Shown here: in pieces, positions 41,104 to 55,400 of the stretch | Position numbering within the stretch: position 1 is the first letter of the stretch | Layout: each line of letters begins with the position of its first letter | DNA from: Chamaelirium japonicum | Taxonomy: Eukaryota > Streptophyta > Magnoliopsida > Liliales > Melanthiaceae | NCBI GenBank assembly: GCA_947650365.1 | Contig: CANTAL010000027.1 | Coordinates: 372,001-436,000, forward strand | DNA length: 64,000 nucleotides | Reading direction: 5' to 3' | The notes under the pieces: generated by a model | What the model was told of the DNA's origin: nothing | The model's input: the letters and a program-made list of their open reading frames with translations, nothing else | Database searches by the model: none | Translations under genes and position numbers: made by a program

Positions 41104-44100
41104 CCATTCTAATTTATTCATACGATCCTTTCTAATTTATTCGTACGATCCATTCTAGTTCATTCGCACAATCTATTCTAATTTATTCGTATGATCCATT
41201 CTAATTCATTAGCACGATCCGTTATAATTCATTCGTACGATCCATTCTATTTCATTCGTACGATCCATTCTTACTCATTCGTACGATCCATTCTAATTCA
41301 TTTGCACGAATGTATCCATTCTAATTCATTCGTACGATCCATTCTAATTCATTCGCACGATCCATTCTAATTCATTCATACGATCCATTCTAATTCATTC
41401 GTACGATCCATTCTAATTCATTCGCACGATCCATTCTAATTCATTCATACGATCCATTCTAATTCATTCATACAATCCATTCTAATTCTTTCGCACGAAT
41501 GTATCCATTCTAATTCATTCGTACGATCCACCCTAATTCCTTCGTATGATCCATTCTAATTCATTCGCACGAATATATCCATTCTAATTCATTCGTACGA
41601 TCCATTCGAATTCATTAATACGATCTATTCTAATTCATTCATATGATCCATTCTAATTCATTCGCACAAATGTATCCATTCTAATTCATTCGTACGATCC
41701 ATTCTAATTTATTCGCACAATCAATTCTAATTCATTCGTATGATCCATTCTAATTCATTCACACGATCCATTCTAATTCATTTGTACGATCCATTCTAAT
41801 TCATTCATACAATCCATTCTAATTCTTTTGCACGAATGTATCCATTCTAATTCATTCGTACGATTCATTCTAATTCCTTCGTACAATCCATTCTAATTCA
41901 TTCGCACGATCCATTCTAATTCATTCGTACGATCCATTCTAATTCATTCGCACAATCTATTCTAATTCATTCGTACGATCCATTCTAATTCATTAGCACG
42001 ATCCATTCTAATTCATTCGTACGATCCATTCTATTTCATTCGTACGATCCATTCTTACTTATTCGTACGATCCATTCTAATTCATTCGCACGAATTTATC
42101 CATTCTAATTCATTCGTACGATCCATTCTAATTCATTCGCACGATCCATTCTAATTAATTCATAAGATCCATTCTAATTCATTCGTACGAACCATTCTTA
42201 TTCATTCGCACGATCCATTCTAATTCATTCATATGATCCATTCTAATTCATTCATACAATCCATTCTAATTCTTTCGCACGAATGTATCCATTCTAATTC
42301 ATTCGTACGATCCACCCTAATTCCTTCGTATGATCCATTCTAATTCATTCGCACGAATGTATCTATTCTATTTCATTCGTACGATCCATTCGAATTCATT
42401 CATACAATCCATTCTAATTCATTCATACGATCCATTTTAATTCATTCGCACGAATGTATCCATTCTAATTCATTCGTATGATCCATTCTAATTCATTCAC
42501 ACAATCTATTCTAATTCATTCGTACGATCCATTCTAATTCATTTGCATGATCCATTCTAATTAATTTGTACGATCCATTCTAATTCATTCATACAATTCA
42601 TTCTAATTCTTTTGCACGAATGTATCCAGTCTAATTCATTCATACGATCCATTCTAATTCCTTCGTATGCTCCATTCTAAATCCTTCGTACGATCCATTC
42701 TAATTCATTCCCATGAATGTATCCATTCTAATTCATACGTACGATCCATTCTAATTTATTCATACGATCCAACCTAATTCATTCATACGATCCATTCTAA
42801 TTCATTCGCACGATCCATTCTAATTCATTCATACGATCCATTCTAATTCATTCGTACGATCCATTCTAATTCATTCACACAATCTATTCTAATTCATTCG
42901 TACGATCCATTCTATTTTATTCGTACGATCCATTCTTACTCATTCGTATGATCCATTCTAATTCATTCGCACGAATGTATCTATTCTAATTCATTCGTAC
43001 GATCCATTCTAATTCATTCGCACGAATGTATCCATTCTCATTCATTCGTACGATCCATTCTAATTCATTTGCACGATCTATTCTAATTCATTCATATGAT
43101 CCATTCTAATTCATTCATACAATCCATTCTAATGCTTTCGTACGAATGTATCCATTCTAATTCATTCGTACGATCCACCCTAATTCCTTCGTATGATCCA
43201 TTCTAATTCATTCGAACGAATGTATCCATTCTAATTCATTCGTACGATCCATTCGAATTCATTCATACGATCCATTCTAATTCATTCATACGATCCATTC
43301 TAATTCATTCGCATGAATGTATCCATTCTAATTCATTCGTACGATCCATTTTAATTCATTCGCACAATCTATTCTAATTCATTCGTACGATCCATTCTAA
43401 TTCATTCGCACGATCCATTCTAATTCATTTGCACGATCCATTCTAATTCATTCATACAATCCATTCTAATTCTTTTGCACAAATGTATCCATTCTAATTC
43501 ATTCGTACGATCCATTCTAATTCCTTCGTATGATCCATTATAATTCCTTCGTACGATCCATTATAATTCCTTCGTACGATCCATTCTATTTCATTCGTAT
43601 GATCCATTCTAATTCCTTCGTACTATCCATTCTAATTCATTCCCATGAATGTATCCATTCTAATTCATACGTACGATCCATTCTAATTCATACATACGAT
43701 CCAATTTAATTCATTTATAAGATCCATTCTAATTCATTCGCACGACTGTATCCATTCTAATTCATTCGTACGATCCATTCTAATACATTCGGATAATCTA
43801 TTCTAATTCATTCGTACGATCCATTCTAATTCATTAGCACGATCCATTCTAATTCTTTCATACGATCCATTCTATTTCATTCGTATGATCCATTCTTACT
43901 CATTCGTACGATCCATTCTAATTCATTCGCACGAATGTATACTTTCTAATTTATTCGTACGACCCATTATAATTCATTCGCATGATTCATTCTAATTCAT
44001 TCATACGATCCATTCTAATACATTCGTACGATCCTTTCTAATTCATTCATACGATCCATTCTAATTCATTCATACGATCCATTCTAATTCATTCACACGA

Positions 44101-46271
44101 ATGTATCCATTCTAATTCATTCGTACGATCCATTCTAATTCATTCGCACGATCCAACCTAATTCATTTGCATGATCCATTCTAATTCATTCGTACGATCC
44201 ATTTTATTTCATTCGTACGATCCATTCTTACGCATTCGTACGATCCATTCTAATTCATTCGCATAAATGTATCCATTCTAATTTATTCATACGATCCATT
44301 CTAATTCATTCGCACGATCTATTCTAATTCATTCATACGATCCATTTCAATTCGTTCGTACGATCCATTCTAATTCATTCGCACGATATATTCTAATTCA
44401 TTCATACGATCCATTCTAATTCATTCATACAATCTATTCTAATTCTTTCGCACGAATGTATCCATTCTAATTCATTCGTACGATCCACCCTAATTCCTTC
44501 GTATGATCCATTCTAATTTATTCACATGAATGTATCCATTCTAATTTATTCGTACGATCCATTCGAATTCATTCATACGATCCATTTTAATTCATTCATA
44601 CGATCCATTCTAATTCATTCGCACGAATGTATCCATTCTAATTCATTCGTACGATCCATTCTAATTCATTCGCACAATGTATTCTAATTCATTCGTACGA
44701 TCCATTCTAATTCATTCGCATGATCCATTCTAATTCATTTGCATGATCCATTCTAATTCATTCATACAGTCCATTCTAATTCTTTTGCACGAATGTATCC
44801 ATTCTAATTCATTCGTACGATCCATTCTAATTCCTTCGTAAGATCCATTCTAATTCCTTCGTACGATCCATTCTATTTCATTCGTACGATCCATTCTATT
44901 CCATTCGTACGATCCATTCTAATTCCTTCGTACGATCCATTCTATTTCATTCGTATGATCCATTCTAACTCCTTCGTACGATCCATTCTAATTTATTCCC
45001 ATGAATGTATCCATTCTAATTCATTCATACGATCCATTCTAATTCATTCATACGATCCAATCTAATTTATTTATACGATCCATTCTAATTCATTCGCACG
45101 AATGTGTCCATTCTAATTCATTCGTACGATCCATTCTAATTCATTCGCACTATCTTTTCTAATTCATTCGTACGATCCATTCTAATTCATTAGCCTGATC
45201 CATTTAATTCATTCGTACGATCCATTCTATTTCATTCGTACGATCCATTCTTACTCATTCATACGATCCATTCTAATTCATTCGCACGAATGTATCCATT
45301 CTAATTCATTCGTACGATCCATTCTAATTCATTCGCACGATCCATTCTAATTCATTCATACGATCCATTCTAATTCATTTGTACGATCCATTCTAATTCA
45401 TTCGCACAATCTATTCTAATTCATTCGTACGATCCATTCTAATTCGTTAGCACGATCCATTCTAATTCATTCGTACGATCCATTCTATTTCATTCGTACG
45501 ATCCATTTTACTCATTCGTACGATCTATTCTAATTCATTCGCACGAATGTATCCATTCTAATTCATTCGTATGATCCATTCTAATTCATTTGTATGATCT
45601 ATTCTAATTCATTCATACGATCCATTCTAATTCATTTGCACGATCCATTCTAATTCATTCATATGATCCATTCTAATTCATTCGTACAATCCATTCTAAT
45701 TCTTTCGTACAATCCATTCTAATTCTTTCGCACGAATGTATCCATTCTAATTCATTCGTACGATCCACCCTAATTCCTTCGTATGATCCATTCTAATTCA
45801 TTCGAACGAATGTATCCATTCTAATTTATTCGCACGATCCATTATAATTCATTCATACGATCCATTCTAATTCATTCGCACGAATGTATCCATTCTAATT
45901 CATTTGTATGATCCATTCTAATTCATTCGCACAATCTATTCTAATTCATTCGTACGATCCATTTTAATTCATTCGCACGATCCATTCTAATTCATTTGCA
46001 CGATCCATTCTAATTCATTCATACAATCCATTCTAATTCTTTTGCACAAATGTATCCATTCTTATTCATTTGTACGATCCATTCTAATTCCTTCATACGA
46101 TCTATTATAATTCCATCGTACTATCCATTCTAATTCCTTCGTACGATCCATTCTATTTAATTCGTATGATCCATTCTAATTCCTTCGTACGATCCATTCT
46201 AATTCATTCGCAAGAATGTATCCATTCTAATTCATACGTACGATCCATTCTAATTCATTCATACGATCCAA
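41104..46271 (+). repeat. Left part of unit 3
   Basis: A copy of 1-6200 and 18200-24.1 kb, with a 567-bp loss close to 41890. It shares with units 1 and 2 rare variants such as ATACAGTCCA (4445, 22617, 44764). Near 44,870-44,960 it carries extra TATTTC/TATTCC copies not present at 4,560 or 22,740, indicating another local expansion. Monomers only. Confidence 0.75.
41884..41900 (+). repeat. Junction of a 567-bp loss in unit 3
   Basis: Up to ACAATCC at about 41883 unit 3 follows 18979 in unit 2; immediately afterwards it follows about 19560. Relative to unit 1 the missing length is 567 bp (offset 41,103 before, 40,536 after), which equals 21 units of 23 bp plus 3 of 28 bp. The reading register of the monomer is kept across the junction. 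Confidence 0.8.
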
Positions 46272-49200
46272 TCTAATTCATTCATAAGATCCATTCTAAT
46301 TCATTCGCACGAATGTATCCATTCTAATTCATACGTACGATCCATTCTAATTCATTCGCACAATCTATTCTAATTCATTCGTACGATCCATTCTAATTCA
46401 TTAGCACGATCCATTCTAATTCTTTCGTACGATCCATTCTATTTCATTCGTACGATCCATTCTTACTCATTCGTACGATCCATTCTAATTCATTCGCACG
46501 AATGTATCTTTTCTAATTCATTCGTACGACCCATTCTAATTCATTCGCATGATCCATTCTAATTCATTCATACGATCTATTCTAATTCATTCGTACGATC
46601 CATTCTAATTCATTCGCACAATCCATTCTAATTCATTCATACGATCCATTCTAATTTATTCATACGATCCATTATAATTCATTCACACGAATGTATCCAT
46701 TCTAATTCATTCGTACGATCCATTCTAATTCATTCGCACAATCTATTCAAATTCATTTGTACGATCCATTCTAATTCATTAGCACGATCCATTCTAATTC
46801 ATTCGTACGATCCATTCTATTTCAATCGTACGATCCATTCTTACTCATTCGTACGATCCATTCTAATTCATTCGCACGAATGTATCCATTCTAATTCATT
46901 CGTACGATCCATTCTAATTCATTCGCACGATCCATTCTAATTCATTCATACGATCCATTCTAATTCATTCGTACGATCTATTCTAATTCATTCGCACAAT
47001 CTATTCTAATTTATTCATACGATCCATTCTAATTCATTAGCACGATCCATTCTAATTCATTCGTACGATCCATTCTATTTCATTCGTACGATCCATTCTT
47101 ACTCATTCATACGATCCATTCTAATTCATTCGCACGAATGTATCCATTCTAATTCATTCGTACGATCCATTCTAATTCATTCGCACGATCCATTCTAATT
47201 CATTCATACGATCCATTCTAATTCATTCGTACGATCCATTCTAATTCATTCGCACGATTCATTCTAATTCATTCATACGATCCACCCTTATTCCTTTGTA
47301 TGATCCATTCTAATTCATTCGCACGAATGTATCCATTCTAATTCATTCGTACAATCCATTCATTCATATGATCCATTCTAATTCATTCATACGATCCATT
47401 CTAATTCATTCGCGCGAATGTATCCATTCTAATTCATTCGTACGATCCATTCTAATTCATTCGCACAATCTATTCTAATTCATTCGTACGATCCATTCTA
47501 ATTCATTCGCACGATCCATTCTAATTCATTTGTACGATCCATTCTAATTCATTCATACAATCCATTCTAATTCTTTTACACGAATGTATCCATTCTAATT
47601 CATTCGTACGATCCATTCTAATCCCTTCATATGATCCATTCTTATTCCTTCGTATGATCCATTCTAATTCCTTCGTTCGATCATTCTAATTCATTCCCAT
47701 GAATGTATCCATTCTAATTCATACGTACAATCCATTCTAATTCATTCATACGATCCAATCTAATTCATTCGCACGTATGTATCCATTCTAATTCATTCTA
47801 ATTCCTTCGTACGATCCATTCGTACGATACATTCTAATTCCTTCGCACGAATGTATCCATTCTAATTCATCCGTATGATCCATTCGAATTCATTCGCACA
47901 ATTTATTCTAATTCATTCGTACGATCCATTCTAATTCATTAGCACGATCCATTCTAATTCATTCGTACGAACCATTCTATTTCATTCGAACGATCCATTC
48001 TAATTCATTCGCACGACCCATTCTAATTCATTCGTACGATCTATTCTAATTCATTCGCATGATCCATTCTAATTCATTCATACGATCCATTCTAATTTAT
48101 TCATACGATCCATTCTAATTTATTCATACGATACAATCTAATTCATTCGCACGAATGTATCCATTCTAATTCATTCGTACGATCCATTCTAATTCATTCG
48201 CACGATCCATTCTAATTCATTCATACGATCCAGTCTAATTCATTCGTATGATCCATTCTAATTCATTCGTATGAACGTATCCATTCTAATTCATTCGTAC
48301 GATCCATTCTAATTCATTCGCACGATCCAATCTAATTCATTCGAACGATCCAATCTAATTCATTCGTATGATCCATTTAATTTCATTCGTACGATCCATT
48401 CTTACTCATTCGTACGATCCATTCAAATTCATACGTACAATCCATTCTAATTCATTCGTACGATCCATTCTAATTCGTTCGCACAATCTATTCTAATATA
48501 TTCGTACGATCCATTCTAATTCATTAGCACGATCTATTCTAATTCATTCGTACGATCCTTTCTATTTCATTCGTACGATCCATTCTTACTCATTTGTACG
48601 ATCCATTCTAATTCATTCGCACGAATGTATCCATTCTAATTCATTCATACGTTCCATTCTAATTCATTCGCACGATCCACTCTAATTCATTCACACAATC
48701 CATTCTAATTCATTCGTACGATCCAATCGAATTCATTCGCACGATCCATTCTAATTCATTCATACGATCCATTCTAATTCATTCATACGATCCATTCTAA
48801 TTCATTCGCACGAATGTATCCATTCTAATTCATTCGTACGATCCATTCTAATTCATTCGCACGAATGTATCCATTCTAATTCAATCGTACGATCCAATCT
48901 AATTCATTCGCACGATCCATTCTAATTCATTCATACGATCCAGTCTAATTCATTCGTACGATCCATTCTAATTCATTCGTACGAATGTATCCATTCTAAT
49001 TCATTCGTACGATCCATTCTAATTCATTCGCACGATCCATTCTAATTCATTCGTACGATCCATTCTAATTCATTCGTACGATCCATTCTTACTCATTCTT
49101 ACGATCCATTCTAATTCATTCGCATGAATGTATCCATTCTAATTCATTCGTACGATCCATTCTAATTCATTTGCACGATCTATTCTAATTCATTCATACG

Positions 49201-52200
49201 ATCCATTATAATTCATTCGTACGATCCATTCTAATTCATTCGCACGATCTATTCTAATTCATTCATACGATCCATTCTAATTCTTTCATACAATCCATTC
49301 AAATTCTTTCGCACGAATGTATCCATTCTAATTCATTCGTATGATCCACCCTAATTCCTTCGTATGGTCCATTCTAATTTATTTGCATGAATGTATCTAT
49401 TCTAATTCATTCGTACGATCCATTCGAATTCATTCATACGATCCATTCTAATTCATTCATACGATCCATTCTAAGTCATTCGCACGAATATATCCATTCT
49501 AATTCATTCGTACGATCCATTCTAATTTATTCGCACAATCTATTCTAATTCATTCGTACAATCCATTCTAATTCATTCGCACGATCCATTCTAATTCATT
49601 TGTACGATCCATTCTAATTTATTCATACAATCCATTCTAATTCTTTTGCATGAATGAATCCATTCTAATTCATTCGTACGATCCATTCTAATTCCTTCAT
49701 ATGATCCATTCTAATTCCTTCGTATGACCTATTCTAATTCCTTCGTTCGATCCATTCTAATTCATTCCCATGAATGTATCCATTCTAATTCATACGTACG
49801 ACCCATTCTAATTCATTCATACGATCCAATCTAATTCATTCATACGCCCATTCTAATTCATTCATACGATCCAATCTAATTCATTCATACGATCCATTCT
49901 AATTCATTCGCATGAATGTATCCATTCTAATTCATTCTAATTCCTTCGTACGATCCAGTCGTATGATACATTCTAATTCCTTCGCACGAATGTATCCATT
50001 CTAATTCATTCGTACGATCCATTCTAATTCATTCGCACAATCTATTCTAATTCATTCGTACGATCAATTCTAATTCATTAGCACGATCCATTCTAATTCA
50101 TTCGTACGAACCATTCTATTTCATTCGTACGATCCATTCTTACTCATTCGTATGATCCATTCTAATTCATTCGCACGAATGTATCCATTCTAATTCATTC
50201 GTACGATCCATTCTAATTCATTCGCACGATCCATTCTAATTCATTCATACGTTCCATTCTAATTCATTCGTACGATCCATTCTAATTTATTTGCACGATC
50301 CATTCTAATTCATTCATATGATCCATTCTAATTCATTTATACGATCCATTCTAATTCATTCGCACGAATGTATCCATTATAATTCATTCGTACAATCCAT
50401 TCTAATTCATTCGCACAATCTATTCTAATTCATTCGTACGATCCATTCTAATTCATTAGCACGATCCATTATAATTAATTCGTACGATCCATTCTATTTC
50501 ATTGGTACGATCCATTCTTACTCATTCGTACGATCCATTCTAATTCATTCGCAGGAATGTATCCATTCTAATTCATTCGTACGTTCCATTCTAATTCATT
50601 TGCACGATCCATTCTAATTCATTCATACGATCCATTCTAATTCATTCGTACGATCCATTCTAATTAATTCCTACGATCTATTCTTACTCATTCGTACAAT
50701 CCATTCTAATTCATTCGCACGAATGTATCCATTCTAATTCATTCGTACGATCCATTCTAATTCATTTGCATGATCAATTCTAATTCATTCATACGATCCA
50801 TTCTAATTCATTCGCACGATCCATTCTAATTCATTCATACAATCCATTCTAATTCTGTTGCACGAATGTATCCATTCTAATTCATTCGTGCGATCCACCC
50901 TAATTCCTTCGTATGATCTATTCTAAATCATTCGCACGAATGTATCTATTCTAATTCATTCGTACGATCCATTCGAATTCATTCATACGATCCATTCTAA
51001 TTCATTCATATGATCCATTCTAATTCATTCGCACGAATGTATCCATTTTAATTCATTCGTACGATCCATTCTAAGTTATTCGCACAATCGATTCTAATTC
51101 ATTCGTACGATCCATTCTTATTCATTCGCACGATCCATTCTAATTCATTTGTACGATCCATTCTAATTCATTCATATAATCTATTCTAATTCTTTTGCAC
51201 GAATGTATCCATTCTAATTCATTTCTTACAATCCATTCTAATTCCATCGTACGATCCATTCTAATTCATTCCCATGAATGTATCCATTCTAATTCATACG
51301 TACGATCCATTCTAATTCAATCATACAAACCAATCTAATTCATTCATACGATCTATTCCAATTCATTCGCACGAATGTATCCATTCTAATTCATTCGTAC
51401 GATCCATTCTAATTCATTCACACAATCTATTCTAATTCATTCGTACGATCCATTCTAATTTATTAGCACGATCCATTCTAATTCATTCGTACGATCCATT
51501 CTATTTCATTCGTACGATCCATTCTTACGATCCATTCTATTTCATTCGTACGATCCATTCTTACTTATTCGTACGATCCATTCTAATTCATTCGCACGAA
51601 TGTATCCATTCTAATTCGTTCATACGTTCCATTCTAATTCATTCGCACGATCCATTCTAATTCATTCGTACGATCCATTCTAATTCATTCGTACGATCCA
51701 TTCTAATTCATTCGCATGATCCATTCTAATTCATTCATACGATCCATTCTAATTCATTCAAACGGTCCATTCTAATTCATTCGAACGAATGTATCCATTC
51801 TAATTCATTTGTACGATCCATTCTAATACATTCGCACAATCTGTTCTAATTCATTTGTACGATCCATTCTATTTCATTCGTACGATCCATTCTTACTCAT
51901 TCGTACGATCCATTCTAATTCATTCGCACGAATGTATCCATTCTAATTCATTCATATGATCCATTCAAATTCATTTGCACGATCCATTCTAATTCATTCA
52001 TACGATCCATTCTAATTCATTCATACGATCCATTCTAATTCATTCACACAATCTATTCTAATTCATTCGTACGATCCATTCTAATTCATTAGCACGATCC
52101 ATTCTAATTCATTCGTACGGTCCATTCTATTTCATTCGTACGATCCATTCTTACTCATTCGTACGATCCATTCTAATTCATTCGCACGAATGTATCTATT

Positions 52201-52411
52201 CTAATTCATTCGAACGATCCATTCTAATTCATTCGCACGATCCATTCCAATTCATTTATACGATCCATTCTAATTCATTCGTACGATCCATTCTAAATCA
52301 TTCGCACGATCCATTCTAATTTATTCATACGATCCATTTTAATTCATTCATACAATCCATTCCAATTCTTTCGCACGACTGTATCCATTCTAATTCATAC
52401 GTACGATCCAT
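46272..52411 (+). repeat. 6,140-bp duplication, first copy
   Basis: From 46272 to 52398 each block of the window is repeated 6,140 bases later. In the lines I compared side by side I noticed only two base differences (50273 versus 56413, and 52387 versus 58527). A rare shortened monomer at 47351-47370 (6 bases missing inside ATTCAAATTC) is present in both copies. The copy ends where the sequence jumps back to the 46272-like start at about 52399-52411. Confidence 0.92.
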
Positions 52412-55400
52412 TCTAATTCATTCATAAGATCCATTCTAATTCATTCGCACGAATGTATCCATTCTAATTCATACGTACGATCCATTCTAATTCATTCGCA
52501 CAATCTATTCTAATTCATTCGTACGATCCATTCTAATTCATTAGCACGATCCATTCTAATTCTTTCGTACGATCCATTCTATTTCATTCGTACGATCCAT
52601 TCTTACTCATTCGTACGATCCATTCTAATTCATTCGCACGAATGTATCTTTTCTAATTCATTCGTACGACCCATTCTAATTCATTCGCATGATCCATTCT
52701 AATTCATTCATACGATCTATTCTAATTCATTCGTACGATCCATTCTAATTCATTCGCACAATCCATTCTAATTCATTCATACGATCCATTCTAATTTATT
52801 CATACGATCCATTATAATTCATTCACACGAATGTATCCATTCTAATTCATTCGTACGATCCATTCTAATTCATTCGCACAATCTATTCAAATTCATTTGT
52901 ACGATCCATTCTAATTCATTAGCACGATCCATTCTAATTCATTCGTACGATCCATTCTATTTCAATCGTACGATCCATTCTTACTCATTCGTACGATCCA
53001 TTCTAATTCATTCGCACGAATGTATCCATTCTAATTCATTCGTACGATCCATTCTAATTCATTCGCACGATCCATTCTAATTCATTCATACGATCCATTC
53101 TAATTCATTCGTACGATCTATTCTAATTCATTCGCACAATCTATTCTAATTTATTCATACGATCCATTCTAATTCATTAGCACGATCCATTCTAATTCAT
53201 TCGTACGATCCATTCTATTTCATTCGTACGATCCATTCTTACTCATTCATACGATCCATTCTAATTCATTCGCACGAATGTATCCATTCTAATTCATTCG
53301 TACGATCCATTCTAATTCATTCGCACGATCCATTCTAATTCATTCATACGATCCATTCTAATTCATTCGTACGATCCATTCTAATTCATTCGCACGATTC
53401 ATTCTAATTCATTCATACGATCCACCCTTATTCCTTTGTATGATCCATTCTAATTCATTCGCACGAATGTATCCATTCTAATTCATTCGTACAATCCATT
53501 CATTCATATGATCCATTCTAATTCATTCATACGATCCATTCTAATTCATTCGCGCGAATGTATCCATTCTAATTCATTCGTACGATCCATTCTAATTCAT
53601 TCGCACAATCTATTCTAATTCATTCGTACGATCCATTCTAATTCATTCGCACGATCCATTCTAATTCATTTGTACGATCCATTCTAATTCATTCATACAA
53701 TCCATTCTAATTCTTTTACACGAATGTATCCATTCTAATTCATTCGTACGATCCATTCTAATCCCTTCATATGATCCATTCTTATTCCTTCGTATGATCC
53801 ATTCTAATTCCTTCGTTCGATCATTCTAATTCATTCCCATGAATGTATCCATTCTAATTCATACGTACAATCCATTCTAATTCATTCATACGATCCAATC
53901 TAATTCATTCGCACGTATGTATCCATTCTAATTCATTCTAATTCCTTCGTACGATCCATTCGTACGATACATTCTAATTCCTTCGCACGAATGTATCCAT
54001 TCTAATTCATCCGTATGATCCATTCGAATTCATTCGCACAATTTATTCTAATTCATTCGTACGATCCATTCTAATTCATTAGCACGATCCATTCTAATTC
54101 ATTCGTACGAACCATTCTATTTCATTCGAACGATCCATTCTAATTCATTCGCACGACCCATTCTAATTCATTCGTACGATCTATTCTAATTCATTCGCAT
54201 GATCCATTCTAATTCATTCATACGATCCATTCTAATTTATTCATACGATCCATTCTAATTTATTCATACGATACAATCTAATTCATTCGCACGAATGTAT
54301 CCATTCTAATTCATTCGTACGATCCATTCTAATTCATTCGCACGATCCATTCTAATTCATTCATACGATCCAGTCTAATTCATTCGTATGATCCATTCTA
54401 ATTCATTCGTATGAACGTATCCATTCTAATTCATTCGTACGATCCATTCTAATTCATTCGCACGATCCAATCTAATTCATTCGAACGATCCAATCTAATT
54501 CATTCGTATGATCCATTTAATTTCATTCGTACGATCCATTCTTACTCATTCGTACGATCCATTCAAATTCATACGTACAATCCATTCTAATTCATTCGTA
54601 CGATCCATTCTAATTCGTTCGCACAATCTATTCTAATATATTCGTACGATCCATTCTAATTCATTAGCACGATCTATTCTAATTCATTCGTACGATCCTT
54701 TCTATTTCATTCGTACGATCCATTCTTACTCATTTGTACGATCCATTCTAATTCATTCGCACGAATGTATCCATTCTAATTCATTCATACGTTCCATTCT
54801 AATTCATTCGCACGATCCACTCTAATTCATTCACACAATCCATTCTAATTCATTCGTACGATCCAATCGAATTCATTCGCACGATCCATTCTAATTCATT
54901 CATACGATCCATTCTAATTCATTCATACGATCCATTCTAATTCATTCGCACGAATGTATCCATTCTAATTCATTCGTACGATCCATTCTAATTCATTCGC
55001 ACGAATGTATCCATTCTAATTCAATCGTACGATCCAATCTAATTCATTCGCACGATCCATTCTAATTCATTCATACGATCCAGTCTAATTCATTCGTACG
55101 ATCCATTCTAATTCATTCGTACGAATGTATCCATTCTAATTCATTCGTACGATCCATTCTAATTCATTCGCACGATCCATTCTAATTCATTCGTACGATC
55201 CATTCTAATTCATTCGTACGATCCATTCTTACTCATTCTTACGATCCATTCTAATTCATTCGCATGAATGTATCCATTCTAATTCATTCGTACGATCCAT
55301 TCTAATTCATTTGCACGATCTATTCTAATTCATTCATACGATCCATTATAATTCATTCGTACGATCCATTCTAATTCATTCGCACGATCTATTCTAATTC

